Part shown: positions 9,627 to 19,677 of the stretch, one piece after another
Numbering within the stretch: position 1 is the first letter of the stretch
Layout: every line of letters begins with the position of its first letter
Assembly: GCA_949710005.1 (NCBI GenBank)
Contig: OX453287.1
Span: forward strand, 7,844,386 to 7,908,385
DNA from: Ricordea florida
Lineage: Eukaryota; Cnidaria; Anthozoa; Corallimorpharia; Ricordeidae
DNA: 64,000 bases
Reading direction: 5' to 3'
Notes under the pieces: generated by a model
What the model was told of the DNA's origin: nothing
What the model saw: only the letters and a program-made list of their open reading frames with translations
Databases searched by the model: none
Translations under genes and position numbers: made by a program

Positions 9627-12600
9627 GATATAGGCCTGGTTGTTCTTTGCGTTTTGTATTTTGTAGAAACTAAGACACAATCGAAGCCCATCAGTAAAAT
9701 GTTCAAATGTATGGCACCAGTGCGAAGCCATATTGACCTCACGCTTGGAAAATAACCTAAATTTGCTGGAGGCTGCATCTCGGGAAACGTACTTGCGGCA
9801 AAGAAAAGCACACGATCGCTATATTTCCACTGATTTATTCTGAATCGCCTTTCGAAATAACTAGGGACTAGTTATCTTGTCCCTCAAGCTAAAACCACGT
9901 GTGCTAGTCGTCAATCAACGTCACAAAAATTGATGTCATGAAACAATATCCTGCCCGGATGTACGATCCAACAGGAACAATTCAACGTAAACATTAGTTT
10001 CTTACAGTATTCACTAATAAACGGAGCCTTTTAACATATGCGCAAAAAGTACAAAGCGAGCAGTCCTGTAACGTGGAAGAACGAGAGTATGGAATAACTC
10101 GTTAGCTAGCTTTCTTAAAAACCTATGCATAATTAACCAGGTTTCAAGCAAGGGTTTTTGACCTAAGGTGAGGATAATATAACACAAATCTACTAGGGAC
10201 AGGTCAATAACATGCTTAGTTCTCAGTTAGTGAGGTTCTCATATTATATGGAGGATACAACGTATAGAATGGCTCGAAGATAAGGCATTTCTCTTCTAGT
10301 ATTACAAGAATATTTCAAGATTAAACGCTCGTTACGAGGTCATGAACCAATAAGTGCTTTTCACGAATCACGAAACAAAAATTTACGTTCTCACGCTTCT
10401 AAGAATTACTATTCGTTTCAAAAGCTACGATAGCTCAAATAGTTCAATGAAAGAATAGGCATGAAGTATAATCCCTGAGATATTACGTAATTTCCCTTTT
10501 TTATGATACCGGTGGAGAAAAACCGATAAGAAGGCTTTAACAAATACCTCGCTCGTATAACAATTCGCGCAGTACTAGAATTTACGCCCGCGTAAATGCG
10601 CGAAATTTTTAAATACTGCTCCAAAAATAATCCGCGCGAAAAGGTAAGTTTTGTAATATGAGACAAAAGTTTTAATAATGCAAACCTTTTCTTTTATTCG
10701 TGCATACACATATCATAAATGATTTTTAATTGTTCCCAGAACGTCAAAAATCATCATCATCCTGAGCAATTCCTGTCGGGATTTTTTCAGGCTCAGTATA
10801 AGGGCCTTAGTTTTATTTTTCCGAACATTCTAGATGCAATTTTAAGATTTACGAAAGTGAGAATTTTTCTGATTCCTCTCTACATCGCATTTTCGAATCC
10901 GAAAATTTCAGGTTCCTTTTTTTACGAAAAATAGGCCAACTTGGGGACTAAAATGCGAAAAATAAAACTTCAGAAATCGTAGGGAATTTATTATACATGC
11001 TACGAAAATTGTACATAAATGGAACGGTGATCTAGAAATTTTAGCCTTCCTCAAGCCATAGAAAATTCGAGGCAATTTTTGCTTCTCAGATCAGATATTT
11101 TACCGAAAACTGTCGTTGGGTGCCCCTGTACGTTGCCCGATTGTGGCTTTACCACCAACTGTTGGTTGAGTCTTGGCGCCCAGATTTTTCTGTACTGGCA
11201 CAAGCCAGAAAAACGATGTCTCATCGGCGTTTCAGTTTTTCACTGAATCAATGCTGGTTTCTTCTGTCTCGACTTCTTTTGCAATAAAATCACGAGATGC
11301 ATATATTTCTTTATTGTTTTTTGTTTACAAGCAACGCTCGATCTTCTTTTCCACCCAGGATACTCATTAGACGCTAGAGCTGAACACTGAATTCCCGGTT
11401 GCAAATAAATGACTTATATTTTAGAGATGTGTATTTTGTCAAATGTTTTTAAAAACACAATGCAAATGCCTTCCATTTTTCCTTCACACATTAATCACTG
11501 ACAGGAGCCCATCAAGACTCCTGTCACTGATCAATTTCGTCTGCGTTCAGGGTGTGACGTTTCTGTCACAGCAAACTGTCATTAAGGTTTTTTTTCCTTC
11601 TTGTTTCAAATGTGTCGTTTAATTCTATGACTTCATGCAGTCAAGAGAGGACATCTATAATTGTCATAAAAGCTTGGCAACGTTCGCGCGTGATGGTCGC
11701 ACCTAAGGAGCCTTTTAGAATAGCAGATCCTTTTGAACCGTAGAGACTGTTAATTGTTGTTAACAATTGATTGTTGTTTTCAACTAATTAAGAACATGTT
11801 TTTTTTGTTTGTTTTGGATATTGAAAAATTTCAACTCGCTAAACAAGCTATGAAAAACTCTCCAGCAATCAAACTAACAAGAAAAAGAGCACACAAATTC
11901 CGTCATCAGCGGTTGAGATGAAGTAGAGTTCTCCCTAATACTTCAATATCAGCATGAATTTTGTCTTGTGGTTGCTTGCGTTTTGACAACTTTTGTTTGC
12001 TGATTAAAATGATCATTACAAGATATTAGTTGCTTCTGTTAACTCTAGTAAAAACAAGTAACAAGAAAATTCACTTGCGCGAATTTAAAGCTGCGCGAAT
12101 AAGTCCTCTTTTACCGGGTGCGAGAGATTTATCGCGCGAATTTAAAACTAAGCGAAAATGAGCACCACGCAAATTTCAATACAAGTGAGGTATGTCATAT
12201 CATCCTTATCGACTTCCTACCACTCGCTATACTACTAAACTTTTACATCATAAAAATGATTTATCTCACAAAAAACCATCAGACATACTACTTTCAGTCC
12301 TACAAAATGTTTCTTTTGTTGTTAGCGCTGGTGCCTTCGCTCCTCGCTGTCTATTAGAAGGAGGGTATGTCAATCAAATTGCAAAAGTCTTGAAAACATG
12401 CAACTCGGTTTCTTTTAACTTCTTACGAATTCTTATGCGCCCTTTTCTGTGACTTAAGTCATAGAGGGTAAAAAGAGGTCGTAGTAATATTTACGCCATA
12501 CTCACGTCCGTTGCTTATCAGTCCTATCAAGTGCAAAGAGACAAGAAGTATCCGAAAGTAACTCATGCTCTCATTCACCTCGGATCCTATACCCAAGAAA

Positions 12601-12686
12601 CACAGGACATGATTAAAAGCATGCAACGAAGATCGATAGAATGGCTGACTGGTCCATATTTGTCTATCATTACTTTTTGATGTGGG
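9627..12686. other. About 3 kb without a recognisable gene
   Basis: AT-rich sequence with no frame resembling a known domain. One transposon end, CGTTGGGTGCCCCTG at 11,114-11,128, is identical to the right end of the hAT-like element at 42,703-42,717. Short GCGCGAATTTAAA words recur near 10,590 and 12,075-12,140. Confidence 0.6.
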
Positions 12687-13105
12687 ATGAAAATGTTAGA
12701 ACCACACTGTATAGTACAAAAAACAGTACCACAGTACAGTACTGTTCAGTAGCTTTCCTAAGAATGGTCACACTGCATAGTTTGATCCACCATGAGATGA
12801 AAAAGTTAGAACCACACTGTATAGTAAAACAAACAGTACCACAGTACAGTACTGTTCAGTAGCTTTACAAAGAATGGTCACACTGCATGATCTGATCCAC
12901 AGATGAAAAAGTTAGAACCACACTTTCGAAAAAGAAACAGTATCACGGTACTGTACTGTTCGGTAGCCTTTGCAAACTGAATCAGTGGTCACACTGCATG
13001 GTCTCATCCAGCGAGGCAAAGTTTAGAGCCACACTAGAATAAAACCAACAGTACCACCGTACGTTACTGGTGAGTTGCTTTCCAAAGAATGGCCACATTG
13101 CATGG
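12687..13105. repeat. Tandem array, about four units of 105-110 bp
   Basis: Units start near 12687, 12796, 12902 and 13012, each with GTTAGAACCACACT or a variant and ACAGTACTGTTCAGTAGCTT. Divergence rises toward the right end. Each unit also carries a palindromic GTACAGTACTG word. Confidence 0.85.
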
Positions 13106-13586
13106 ATAAGTTATAACTTTAATACAGGGCTGCAAATATATTTTTTTCTTGAAAGAACCTATGCCCGACTAAGTGACCAATTTGGTTGGACAAAACAAAA
13201 ATGTAGTCGGACATCACCAAAGAAAAGAAGATTGAATTAAAGACCACAATAAAAGAAGTGTTCATTGGTTTTGTTAGATAAATCATTGAAGTTTAAAGAT
13301 TAATACATTATATGCACAGATGAAGACGTAATTACTGTGATAGTGAAGTGGTTATTAATTTCTTACCTCACTCAGCGCAATGAAACGGTTTGTGTCGATT
13401 TATAAACCTTCGTTTCGAAACCCTGACAATTTGAAGCGGAATGCGGTGCCCTGTAGGCCATTAGATTAACTTTGTTTGTACTATGCAGCTGTTTTCAGCT
13501 GGGTTGTAAACATGACGCAAACTTTTCTTATAGACACCCTTTAGCCATCTGCACATCTACAGCTCATAAAAGAATATAAATCGAAA
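13106..13586. other. No gene recognised between tandem array and candidate exon
   Basis: I see no domain, RNA gene or strong repeat in this stretch. Confidence 0.5.
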
Positions 13587-13592
13587 TTTATT
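13587..13592 (-). promoter_or_regulatory. Candidate polyadenylation signal AATAAA
   Basis: AATAAA on the minus strand, about 35 nt downstream of the stop codon of the candidate terminal exon at 13,627. Position fits a short 3' UTR; the motif is common by chance in AT-rich DNA. Confidence 0.35.
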
Positions 13593-13626
13593 GCACTAAG
13601 ACAAGCTGTCATTGTCATTTGCAGTC

Positions 13627-13825
13627 TTAGCCCAAACATCTCCGTTCACAAACTTTTCGCAGCTTTTCCGCAATAAATTCACATGGGGTGACACCTCTAA
13701 CTAACACTGTTTGAGCAAGTGCAGCAACATCCCGAAAATCTGGTATATCCTCGCGATTTTTTCGCAAACATTCCTGTATCGAAGTATATAATGTGGTAGA
13801 TACGTGTAGATGTCTCGATATTTTT
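13627..13825 (-). CDS. Candidate 3'-terminal exon of an unknown gene
   Basis: After a possible acceptor (GGACATAACAG) an open frame of 66 codons runs to a stop. Its composition is protein-like: VSTTLYTSIQECLRKNRE, IPDFRDVAALAQTVLV, TPCEFIAEKLRKVCERR. A polyadenylation signal follows at once. No domain is recognised. It could be the end of a minus-strand gene whose other exons lie above 13,830, perhaps related to the kinase copy there, or a chance frame. Confidence 0.3.
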
Positions 13826-14111
13826 CTGTTATGTCCGGAAATATGTCATGTTTCTTAAAAAATTCTTAGAGTATCCCGATTCCCGATGAAAGATTCAAAT
13901 CCCGCACTTATCCCACAAATCCCACACTTAGATCACGTACATTTTAGGGGCATTTTCTTGTATAAGTTGTGTTTCTGCTAATTTTTGTTGTCAACAGAAT
14001 GTATTCACTCCCATGAGGAACCACAAGGCTTAGTTACGGCAGCGATGGTCATCTGAAATGACCAATTGCGCAATCTTAAACAATAGAGGCGTTGAAAGAA
14101 TAAGCCAGGAC

Positions 14112-14215
14112 GGTAGGTACGTGGTGTAAGCATCATATAGTGGTTCCCCGTTAGTGAATATATGGCATACATTGCTCTCCATAGCCATACACGATGCTTA
14201 CACCACGTACCTACC
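14112..14215. repeat. Foldback repeat, 23-bp perfect arms
   Basis: GGTAGGTACGTGGTGTAAGC.. at 14,112-14,134 is mirrored exactly at 14,193-14,215, with a 58-bp loop. MITE-like; no duplication found. Confidence 0.8.
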
Positions 14216-14659
14216 GCCAGGACCAAGAGAGACCGCACTTCGGGAGTCCTCTAAAATGCATGGTACATGTAAATCACTCGTCATCGGCTTTCAAATTATA
14301 GAAAACACAATTCCTTTTATTCCAGAAATATGAAAAGTAACGTTCTCGTTTTGCAAGTTTAGAAATAAGTGGTCTGTTTCTCTAAGAAAAAATTTGATCT
14401 ACCTTCTTTATACACACAGGAAATAGATTTGTTACAAATCGCTCGAGTGCGGTTGACAATTTCCCTAAAAACTCAACTATTCTGTTTTGTAAGAAAATTA
14501 TATTAGGTATTACTGGAGAGTTGTGTAAAATGTCGAAGATTGTACGCTTTTTTCTTCAAACTAGAATGCAGACCAGGCAGACCACACAGCAAAGGCCCCA
14601 GGAGATCTTACGTGCGAGGACGCGAGGAAAACGCGAGACCTCGACGTGTTTATTTTTCT

Positions 14660-15150
14660 CGAGTATCAGAGACACTGCAATAGCAGAGTTTCTCTCCGAA
14701 TAGATCGATGACGTTGTGTTAGAAACTATGATTGAAAATAAAGAGTAAAAGCTTCGTCCAAGTACTGCATTATCAAGCATTTTTCCAAAGGAAAACACGT
14801 CACTTGCGGTGCTTCCTGGCGCGCCTGATTTGACTTCCGGTGCAATGTAGTCGCTATCTGTTGTCCTCTTATATCCCTGTACATTTCCCTAGTATTTTTA
14901 GATTTTTCAAAGTCAATGATGATCGGAAAAATTGCCTTTCTCTCGGGAATGTATGATAACATCGTTTGTTTATAAATCATTGTGCCGTAAGCCCCTGTTA
15001 TGGATGTTGTGAAGTGTTTTGGCAAGCTCTTGGAAGACGATAGCAGTCCTTTTCATGTTCATCATTTTTTCCTCAACACTTTATGGAGGGTTAAGCTTTT
15101 AGTTCCCGTACCATGAAATTGCAGAACTATCGAGAATGGTTTGAAGGTAT
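14660..15150 (-). pseudogene. Protein kinase domain, decayed copy
   Basis: Minus-strand fragments follow the order of a protein kinase C-lobe. FSIVLQFHGTGTKSLTLHKV is followed by the catalytic loop IHNRGLRHNDL, directly followed by a stop (14,970-14,972). Then comes the metal-binding position IIIDFEKSK, where DFG reads DFE, then DYIAPEV (the APE motif) and TASDVFSFGKML. The frame changes twice, between the catalytic loop and IIIDFEKSK and again before DYIAPEV. One stop and two shifts make this a dead copy or a badly misread multi-exon gene. The N-lobe is not found. The family resembles expanded serine/threonine-like kinases of cnidarians, which is a guess. Confidence 0.7.
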
Positions 15151-15643
15151 TGACAGACCTGGCACATATCCTGGAGCGTGATGTGATTGTTCAGACCTTT
15201 GTTCGCTTGGTTTGCTTGACTTTGACACTTTGGCTCTAACCAGTGTGTCTTTTAGAGATTTACCCCTCTTGTGTGAAACAAGAGGAGGCTTTATAGATTT
15301 TTCTAGCAAAGGTTGTGATTCTTTTAGATGCCATTTGTCCCTAAGGATCTTTCATAAGTTGGGAACACATGGATTGTACTGTGTTACAAAGGGTTGTATT
15401 ATTCGGGGTATCATTTTGCGCGCCTTTGTTTTTTCTCTGAGGGCTGACTTCCGGTCACAGAATTTCACTTCTGAGAGCACTTTCTCGATTAGGTTGTTTG
15501 GGTAGTCTCTTGCCTTAAGGTTTTGTTTGAATCTGTTGATGTTTTCCTCAAAAGTTTCAGTCTTTGGAGGATTTAGTTATTTGGGGTCTCAGGGCATTTC
15601 CTTTGATAAACCTTTCTTGACTCCCGGTGGGTGTACTGGAAGG
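15151..15643 (-). pseudogene. Reverse transcriptase C-terminal part (Penelope-like retroelement), left half
   Basis: Minus-strand frames read FIKGNALR, FEENINRFKQNLKARDYP, LIEKVLSEVKFCDRK, IIQPFVTQYNPCVPNL and KSLKDTLVRAKV, a run of motifs I associate with the C-terminal region of Penelope-like reverse transcriptases. A stop follows PCVPNL and the frame changes there, so the copy is dead. Its upstream part continues on the far side of the Polinton (31,526 onward): the Polinton landed inside this frame. Assignment to Penelope-like elements rather than another retroelement is moderate. Confidence 0.6.
15639..15643. repeat. Target-site duplication, left copy (GAAGG)
   Basis: GAAGG directly before the Polinton end AGTAGTGG. 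The matching copy is at 31,526-31,530. Confidence 0.7.
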
Positions 15644-15907
15644 AGTAGTGGATGAGAGTAGTTTCCCCCACACACACACATGTTGTTGTTTTCACACACA
15701 CACATGTTGTTGTTTTCACACACACACACGCGCGCACATTTTTTGTTATCACTCAAGATTCACTCAAAATTACACAAGATCAAGCAAAAGGTGAAGATTA
15801 GACAAACAACCGTAAAGGTTCCTAAAGATCTCGTAAATTTTTATCAGATATTGCGAATAAAAAATGATTTAAAAGTAAGAAGTAAAGTTAAAAAATAACA
15901 ACATGGA
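15644..15907. repeat. Polinton left terminal inverted repeat
   Basis: Starts AGTAGTGGATGAGAGTAG, matching the AG-beginning ends usual for Polintons. Contains three (CA)n blocks separated by TGTTGTTGTTTTC, then unique sequence, and finishes inside the first codons of the leftmost gene. Confidence 0.93.
15868..15876 (+). promoter_or_regulatory. Upstream box TTTAAAAGT, SAP/zinc gene
   Basis: Member of the element-wide TYTAAARAY-like set, 35 nt before the start at 15,903, inside the left terminal repeat. Confidence 0.5.
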
Positions 15908-16352
15908 ACAATTAAATAATTTATATATCTATGAAATAAAAAGAATTGCGAGAGAGTTAAAAATTAAAGGAAGATCAAAAATGAGAAGAGAAGATCTTAT
16001 TAATGAGGTTAAAAAATACAAAGAGGAGGAGATTATTAGTTTAATTGAAAAAGTTACCATTAATAGCATTTACATTTGTACCCATGGAAAACTCAAATAT
16101 TTTTGTAAAGAATGCGGAGGATCTCAAATATGCGAACATGATAGAGTTAAGTACGCTTGTAAAAAGTGTAGGGGATCGCAAGTATGCAAACACAATAAAT
16201 ATAAGTATCGTTGTAAAGAATGCGGCGGATCCCATATTTGCGAACATGGTAAACAAAAACAACAATGTAAGGATTGCGGAGGATCGCAAATTTGTGAACA
16301 TGGTAAGCAAAAAGCTTCTTGTAAGGAATGTAGAATGAAATTAAAAAAATGA
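15903..16352 (+). CDS. Polinton protein: SAP-like N-terminus plus five zinc-binding repeats
   Basis: 149 residues. Residues 1-40 look like a SAP/Rho-N type DNA-binding helix-turn-helix, with LKIKGRSKMRREDLINEV. From about residue 56 come five repeats of about 18 residues with the pattern C-x-H-x7-C-x2-C, for example ICEHGKQKQQCKDCGGSQ, each able to hold one zinc. Such Cys-His repeats occur in proteins of large DNA viruses; a role in nucleic-acid binding is inference. The start codon lies inside the terminal repeat, and the N-terminus resembles that of the polymerase at the other end. Confidence 0.85.
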   Translation: MEQLNNLYIYEIKRIARELKIKGRSKMRREDLINEVKKYKEEEIISLIEKVTINSIYICTHGKLKYFCKECGGSQICEHDRVKYACKKCRGSQVCKHNKYKYRCKECGGSHICEHGKQKQQCKDCGGSQICEHGKQKASCKECRMKLKK

Positions 16353-16597
16353 ATTATGATTTAAAGATAAAGGTTCAAAATTTTCATGATGAAGATGGTG
16401 TTTATCTTGGTTACCATGACAATGAATGCCGAATTGACACCTTTGATAAAAAGTTTCTTATTAAAAAATTAGCAGTATTTGTAAGATTAGATGAATACAA
16501 GATTGCGCATAAAAATGAATTCTATCAAAAATTACATGATGAAATAGTTGATATTTTGATTTTGAAATGTCAAGAGCCTTGGAAAAAGATGGGCTAA
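16349..16597 (+). CDS. Small Polinton protein, unknown
   Basis: 82 residues with no domain recognised; mixed charge, with KIKVQNFHDEDGVYLGYHDN at the N-terminus. Its ATG overlaps the stop of the preceding gene (ATGA), leaving no room for its own upstream box, so it may be read from the same transcript. A hairpin follows 20 bases after the stop. Confidence 0.6.
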   Translation: MNYDLKIKVQNFHDEDGVYLGYHDNECRIDTFDKKFLIKKLAVFVRLDEYKIAHKNEFYQKLHDEIVDILILKCQEPWKKMG

Positions 16598-16617
16598 GAT
16601 TTGTTAAAAAATTATTG

Positions 16618-16649
16618 TGTTACATAACTCAAGTAATAGTTATGTAACA
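16618..16649. terminator. Intergenic hairpin between convergent genes
   Basis: Perfect 12-bp arms TGTTACATAACT / AGTTATGTAACA with an 8-nt loop, between two genes that end toward each other (16,597 and 16,680). The stem closely matches that at 21,826. Proposed shared transcript-end signal, by analogy with the hairpin 3' ends of mimivirus relatives. Confidence 0.6.
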
Positions 16650-16679
16650 AAAATACCTTAAGTACCAACCACGCCGAAA

Positions 16680-17315
16680 TTATCTGAATCTTAAACTAAA
16701 AGTTATGGGGGAACCCTTCAGATCAAGTTTTTCCCATTCATTGTTCAATATGGTTAAATCAAAGTGGTTTACGACGTTATCGTATTTTCGAACTGGAATT
16801 GTTGGATAATCCTTTGAGGGTATGTTCGCGAGTAGGTGTGATGGTGATAGTTTTACAAGTTCACCATTTTTGGTTTTGTTCAAATACGAAGACTTGTTAT
16901 CAATTATACTACACATAAGTCTCAGGGGTTCCTTAATCTGGATATTTATTGGGTATAATTTACCTGGATTTATAACTTCAGGAACTCCTAAACCAATCGA
17001 CAATCCTCTCGTAAGCCCAATTTTGAAGTTCTTATTTGAATAAAGATAGTCAACAGTATCAGTCTCAATTATTGTTATCTTTTCCACATCAGGATCATTA
17101 AAAAAGATCGATTGAATGTTACGAAGAGAATATGTACCGGGCTGAATTATTAGGAAGACTTGATTCTCATCATTGAATAAGGTCTGTTTATCCTTGAAAT
17201 TAATCAATCTTTTGGTCTTTATATTGCAATCCAGAAGCTGTATCTCCCGAATATTTTTCAGCGGTGGATCTAAATAAATCCTACTTTCCGACTCATACAT
17301 TGTTATGCTTAACAT
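16680..17315 (-). CDS. Polinton penton-like minor capsid candidate
   Basis: 211 residues, rich in beta strands: LSITMYESESRIYLDPPL, IREIQLLDCNIKTKRLINF, VFLIIQPGTYSLRNIQSIFF. The pattern of an N-terminal strand pair followed by a GTYSL-type turn is seen in small single-jelly-roll capsid proteins of Polintons and virophages, which form the fivefold vertices. The size fits that role. No strict motif exists, so a structure prediction would decide. It has its own upstream box, which overlaps the loop of the preceding hairpin. Confidence 0.55.
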   Translation of the reverse strand: MLSITMYESESRIYLDPPLKNIREIQLLDCNIKTKRLINFKDKQTLFNDENQVFLIIQPGTYSLRNIQSIFFNDPDVEKITIIETDTVDYLYSNKNFKIGLTRGLSIGLGVPEVINPGKLYPINIQIKEPLRLMCSIIDNKSSYLNKTKNGELVKLSPSHLLANIPSKDYPTIPVRKYDNVVNHFDLTILNNEWEKLDLKGSPITFSLRFR

Positions 17316-17317
17316 TT

Positions 17318-17370
17318 TGTTTTGATTACATCATATTCATCTTTAAATTGGCCACACCATAATCAAAACA
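17318..17370. terminator. Intergenic hairpin after the 512-residue gene
   Basis: Perfect 11-bp arms TGTTTTGATTA / TAATCAAAACA fill the gap between the 3' end at 17,371 and the next start at 17,315. Confidence 0.5.
17339..17347 (-). promoter_or_regulatory. Upstream box TTTAAAGAT, penton-like gene
   Basis: 32 nt before the start at 17,315. Confidence 0.55.
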
Positions 17371-18909
17371 TTAACGAAATAAAAACCAAGCTATTGCACC
17401 GCCAACAACCATAAATACTATCAGATTATCTTCATGTTGCGACCGGAGGGAGGGTTGCGTTGATTTAATTGGATCTGTTTGTGTTGTTTCTGATGGTGGT
17501 TTGTTTTCGGTTTTATGCGGTAATGAAACTTTTGAAGCCCCCAAATTATGGTTTATTCCAACCTGTTTTGATTCAGTATTTAGGGAATTATTAACTCCAA
17601 AATTCATATTTTCAGTGGCTTTAACCAACTTGTTATTGTATCCAACAACACTTTCTGTATTGACAATCATATTACTCGGCATCAACCATACACCAGGAGC
17701 AATAGCGACATCAAGACGTAATTTCGATTCTTGTACAGCTAATTGATACCTTTGGATAGAACTAGAAATGTCATTCTCGATCACACTACTTTCAAATAAA
17801 GACAAGAATTCTTGTTGAGTCTCTATCGCTCCACCACCATCACCTACAATCGTGTTTCTGGTGTTGACTTGTGCCCCCAATATACAGTAAACAAAAGCTT
17901 CTGCAGACCGATTCAATCTACCAAGCCCGGCTTTAGTGAGACCATAACCGCTTGTTGGGATAAACCAAGCATATTTGAAATCAGCAAAGTCATCATTGCG
18001 AATAAATGAAATTAGATTACCCTTTTCCTTCTTACCACCCTCATCAGCGAATTTACCGTCTTCACCAGGCCATTTATCTGCTTCAACATCATAATTTCTT
18101 ACCAAATGTACATTTTGATATCCCCCTCCTTTTCCGTGATATCCCGCGCCATAATCAAGGAATATATCCCCCAAACCGCCATTTCTTCCACCTTTCCATC
18201 TAAAGTCTGAGTTTTTTGATATGTTAAATTCTGTACACAACCGTTGGTATGCTACTTTACTATATGGATTATTATTTATCACAAAAGGTTGTTCGTCGGG
18301 TAAAGGTAGTTTCATTTCATACAATATTCGTCTTATTGTAAAATACACATGAAACTTTATGAAACTACTAACTACTTTAGGATAATTTAAACTCTCAAAA
18401 GGACTTATACCACACCCAGATGTAGCACACCATACTGCAAAGTTAAGCTGTTGAGGCCAATAATTCATATCAGGTGAATTCAACCATTTTCTACTTTGCT
18501 TTCCAAATTTGAATGTTACAACTTGAGATGTAAATATGTTTCTCATCTTTGCTGTAAATTTCTTGGTATTTGAAACGTAAATATCCAGTAAGGTTAGCAT
18601 TTTTGTTAAATCAGTTGTAAAGTCGTCAAAGTTAATAGCTGGTATTGAGTATGTTTTATTTGTAATGGATAAACTTTTTGGAAATGAACCAACCTTAACT
18701 TTATTTTCTACCCCTAAATCTTGCCATAATAATGTTTTCAAATTAATAGGAAGATAATCAGTCCAAGTTTTTCCAGTAGGATCATCATTTGACATAACTG
18801 CTGTCCCATTAACTTTCCATTTAATATATCCACCAAATGAATCATTCACAAATGTAAATTTATTGAGGTTGGCGTTTGGGTAACGATTTTTGAAATCATC
18901 CAATAACAT
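17371..18909 (-). CDS. Large Polinton structural-type protein with C-terminal membrane anchor
   Basis: 512 residues. No enzyme motif is visible. A conserved-looking segment NYWPQQLNFAVWCATSGCGI lies around residues 145-170, followed by a Gly/Lys-rich stretch around 240-290 (GGRNGGLGDIF, GKGGGYQNVH). The C-terminus ends in a single hydrophobic helix, LIVFMVVGGAIAWFLF, after a Ser/Thr/Gln-rich linker. I recall similar proteins as a regular Polinton component of unknown function; a virion or membrane-associated role is inference. Confidence 0.6.
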   Translation of the reverse strand: MLLDDFKNRYPNANLNKFTFVNDSFGGYIKWKVNGTAVMSNDDPTGKTWTDYLPINLKTLLWQDLGVENKVKVGSFPKSLSITNKTYSIPAINFDDFTTDLTKMLTLLDIYVSNTKKFTAKMRNIFTSQVVTFKFGKQSRKWLNSPDMNYWPQQLNFAVWCATSGCGISPFESLNYPKVVSSFIKFHVYFTIRRILYEMKLPLPDEQPFVINNNPYSKVAYQRLCTEFNISKNSDFRWKGGRNGGLGDIFLDYGAGYHGKGGGYQNVHLVRNYDVEADKWPGEDGKFADEGGKKEKGNLISFIRNDDFADFKYAWFIPTSGYGLTKAGLGRLNRSAEAFVYCILGAQVNTRNTIVGDGGGAIETQQEFLSLFESSVIENDISSSIQRYQLAVQESKLRLDVAIAPGVWLMPSNMIVNTESVVGYNNKLVKATENMNFGVNNSLNTESKQVGINHNLGASKVSLPHKTENKPPSETTQTDPIKSTQPSLRSQHEDNLIVFMVVGGAIAWFLFR

Positions 18910-18960
18910 CTTATTCTTTATGTTTCAGATAATCTGGTCTTTAGATTAAGAATAAGATGT
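18906..18960. terminator. Intergenic hairpin at the start of the 512-residue gene
   Basis: Perfect 13-bp arms ACATCTTATTCTT / AAGAATAAGATGT. The left arm covers the start codon of the gene at 18,909 and the right arm lies toward the 3' end of the gene at 19,037. It might fold in the upstream transcript or in the downstream leader. Confidence 0.45.
18937..18945 (-). promoter_or_regulatory. Upstream box TCTAAAGAC, 512-residue gene
   Basis: 36 nt before the start at 18,909, in the loop of the 18,906-18,960 hairpin. Confidence 0.5.
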
Positions 18961-19036
18961 AAAGTATTAATCTTCCCTAGTATTTTTAATACCTGCAAAA
19001 AATTACAACCAACATCAGTTCTCTCATATGAAATTT

Positions 19037-19639
19037 TTAATGATTTGGATCGGGTGTGATTAATTCTTTTAATAGATCTGCTCGAACTTCTCTCCTTATC
19101 ATAGACATATCCAAGTTTTTTTCTGATTCTTTTCTAAATTTTTGTCGTATTTCAAGTTTTAGTTTTTGAAACTTTTCCAACTCTGCTAAAATTATAGAAA
19201 ATTCTTGATCGGATATAACATTATCTTTCAAAGCTTTTGAAACTAAATCGTTAATTGTGTTTAATTTTGATTTTGCAATTGCAGCGGTTTGTTCGTGTTT
19301 ACTAACTTTACCAGAAAGTCTTTTAGAAGCAAAACCAAATCCAACCGATAATCCACCAAAAAAACCACCTATAACTACCAAAGGCACACCAATAATAGCA
19401 CCAAAACCTGTGAGAGAGGTTCCTAAACCGCTTGCTGACAGAATAACTGAAATCAAACCACCAGAAACACTTATTTTTGTACATATTCCTCTCGCCCTAT
19501 TATATTTTTTCCTTACTTCTTCGTAATGTTTAATTTCTTTCTCAAGATTTTGTAATACCTCGCTTGATTTTTGCAGTCTGAAATTAATAGGATCTGGATT
19601 ATTAGGTAATACAGGGTAAATTCTATTGTATTCATCCAT
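19037..19639 (-). CDS. Polinton membrane protein, 200 residues
   Basis: The middle (about residues 52-108) is a long hydrophobic Gly/Ala/Ser-rich stretch, such as SGLGTSLTGFGAIIGVPLVV and IGGFFGGLSVGFGFASK, likely two membrane-inserting helices. The flanks are helical and charged. Similar Gly-rich proteins recur in Polintons; function unknown. A membrane-active role is inference. Confidence 0.55.
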   Translation of the reverse strand: MDEYNRIYPVLPNNPDPINFRLQKSSEVLQNLEKEIKHYEEVRKKYNRARGICTKISVSGGLISVILSASGLGTSLTGFGAIIGVPLVVIGGFFGGLSVGFGFASKRLSGKVSKHEQTAAIAKSKLNTINDLVSKALKDNVISDQEFSIILAELEKFQKLKLEIRQKFRKESEKNLDMSMIRREVRADLLKELITPDPNH

Positions 19640-19664
19640 ATTGTATTTTACTGATCAACATGAT

Positions 19665-19673
19665 ATCTTTAAA
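19665..19673 (-). promoter_or_regulatory. Upstream box TTTAAAGAT, 200-residue gene
   Basis: 34 nt before the start at 19,639. Confidence 0.55.
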
Positions 19674-19677
19674 TTTG

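Noticed and set aside
14005-14238. Minus-strand frame of 77 codons
   Set aside because: It is mostly composed of the foldback at 14,112-14,215.
16041-16338. Alternative frames across the zinc-repeat gene
   Set aside because: The repeat structure keeps several frames open by chance; only one has the Cys/His pattern, box and start codon.
16349-16352. ATGA overlap read as a bacterial operon sign
   Set aside because: The locus is a eukaryotic Polinton; one overlap is not evidence of bacterial origin.
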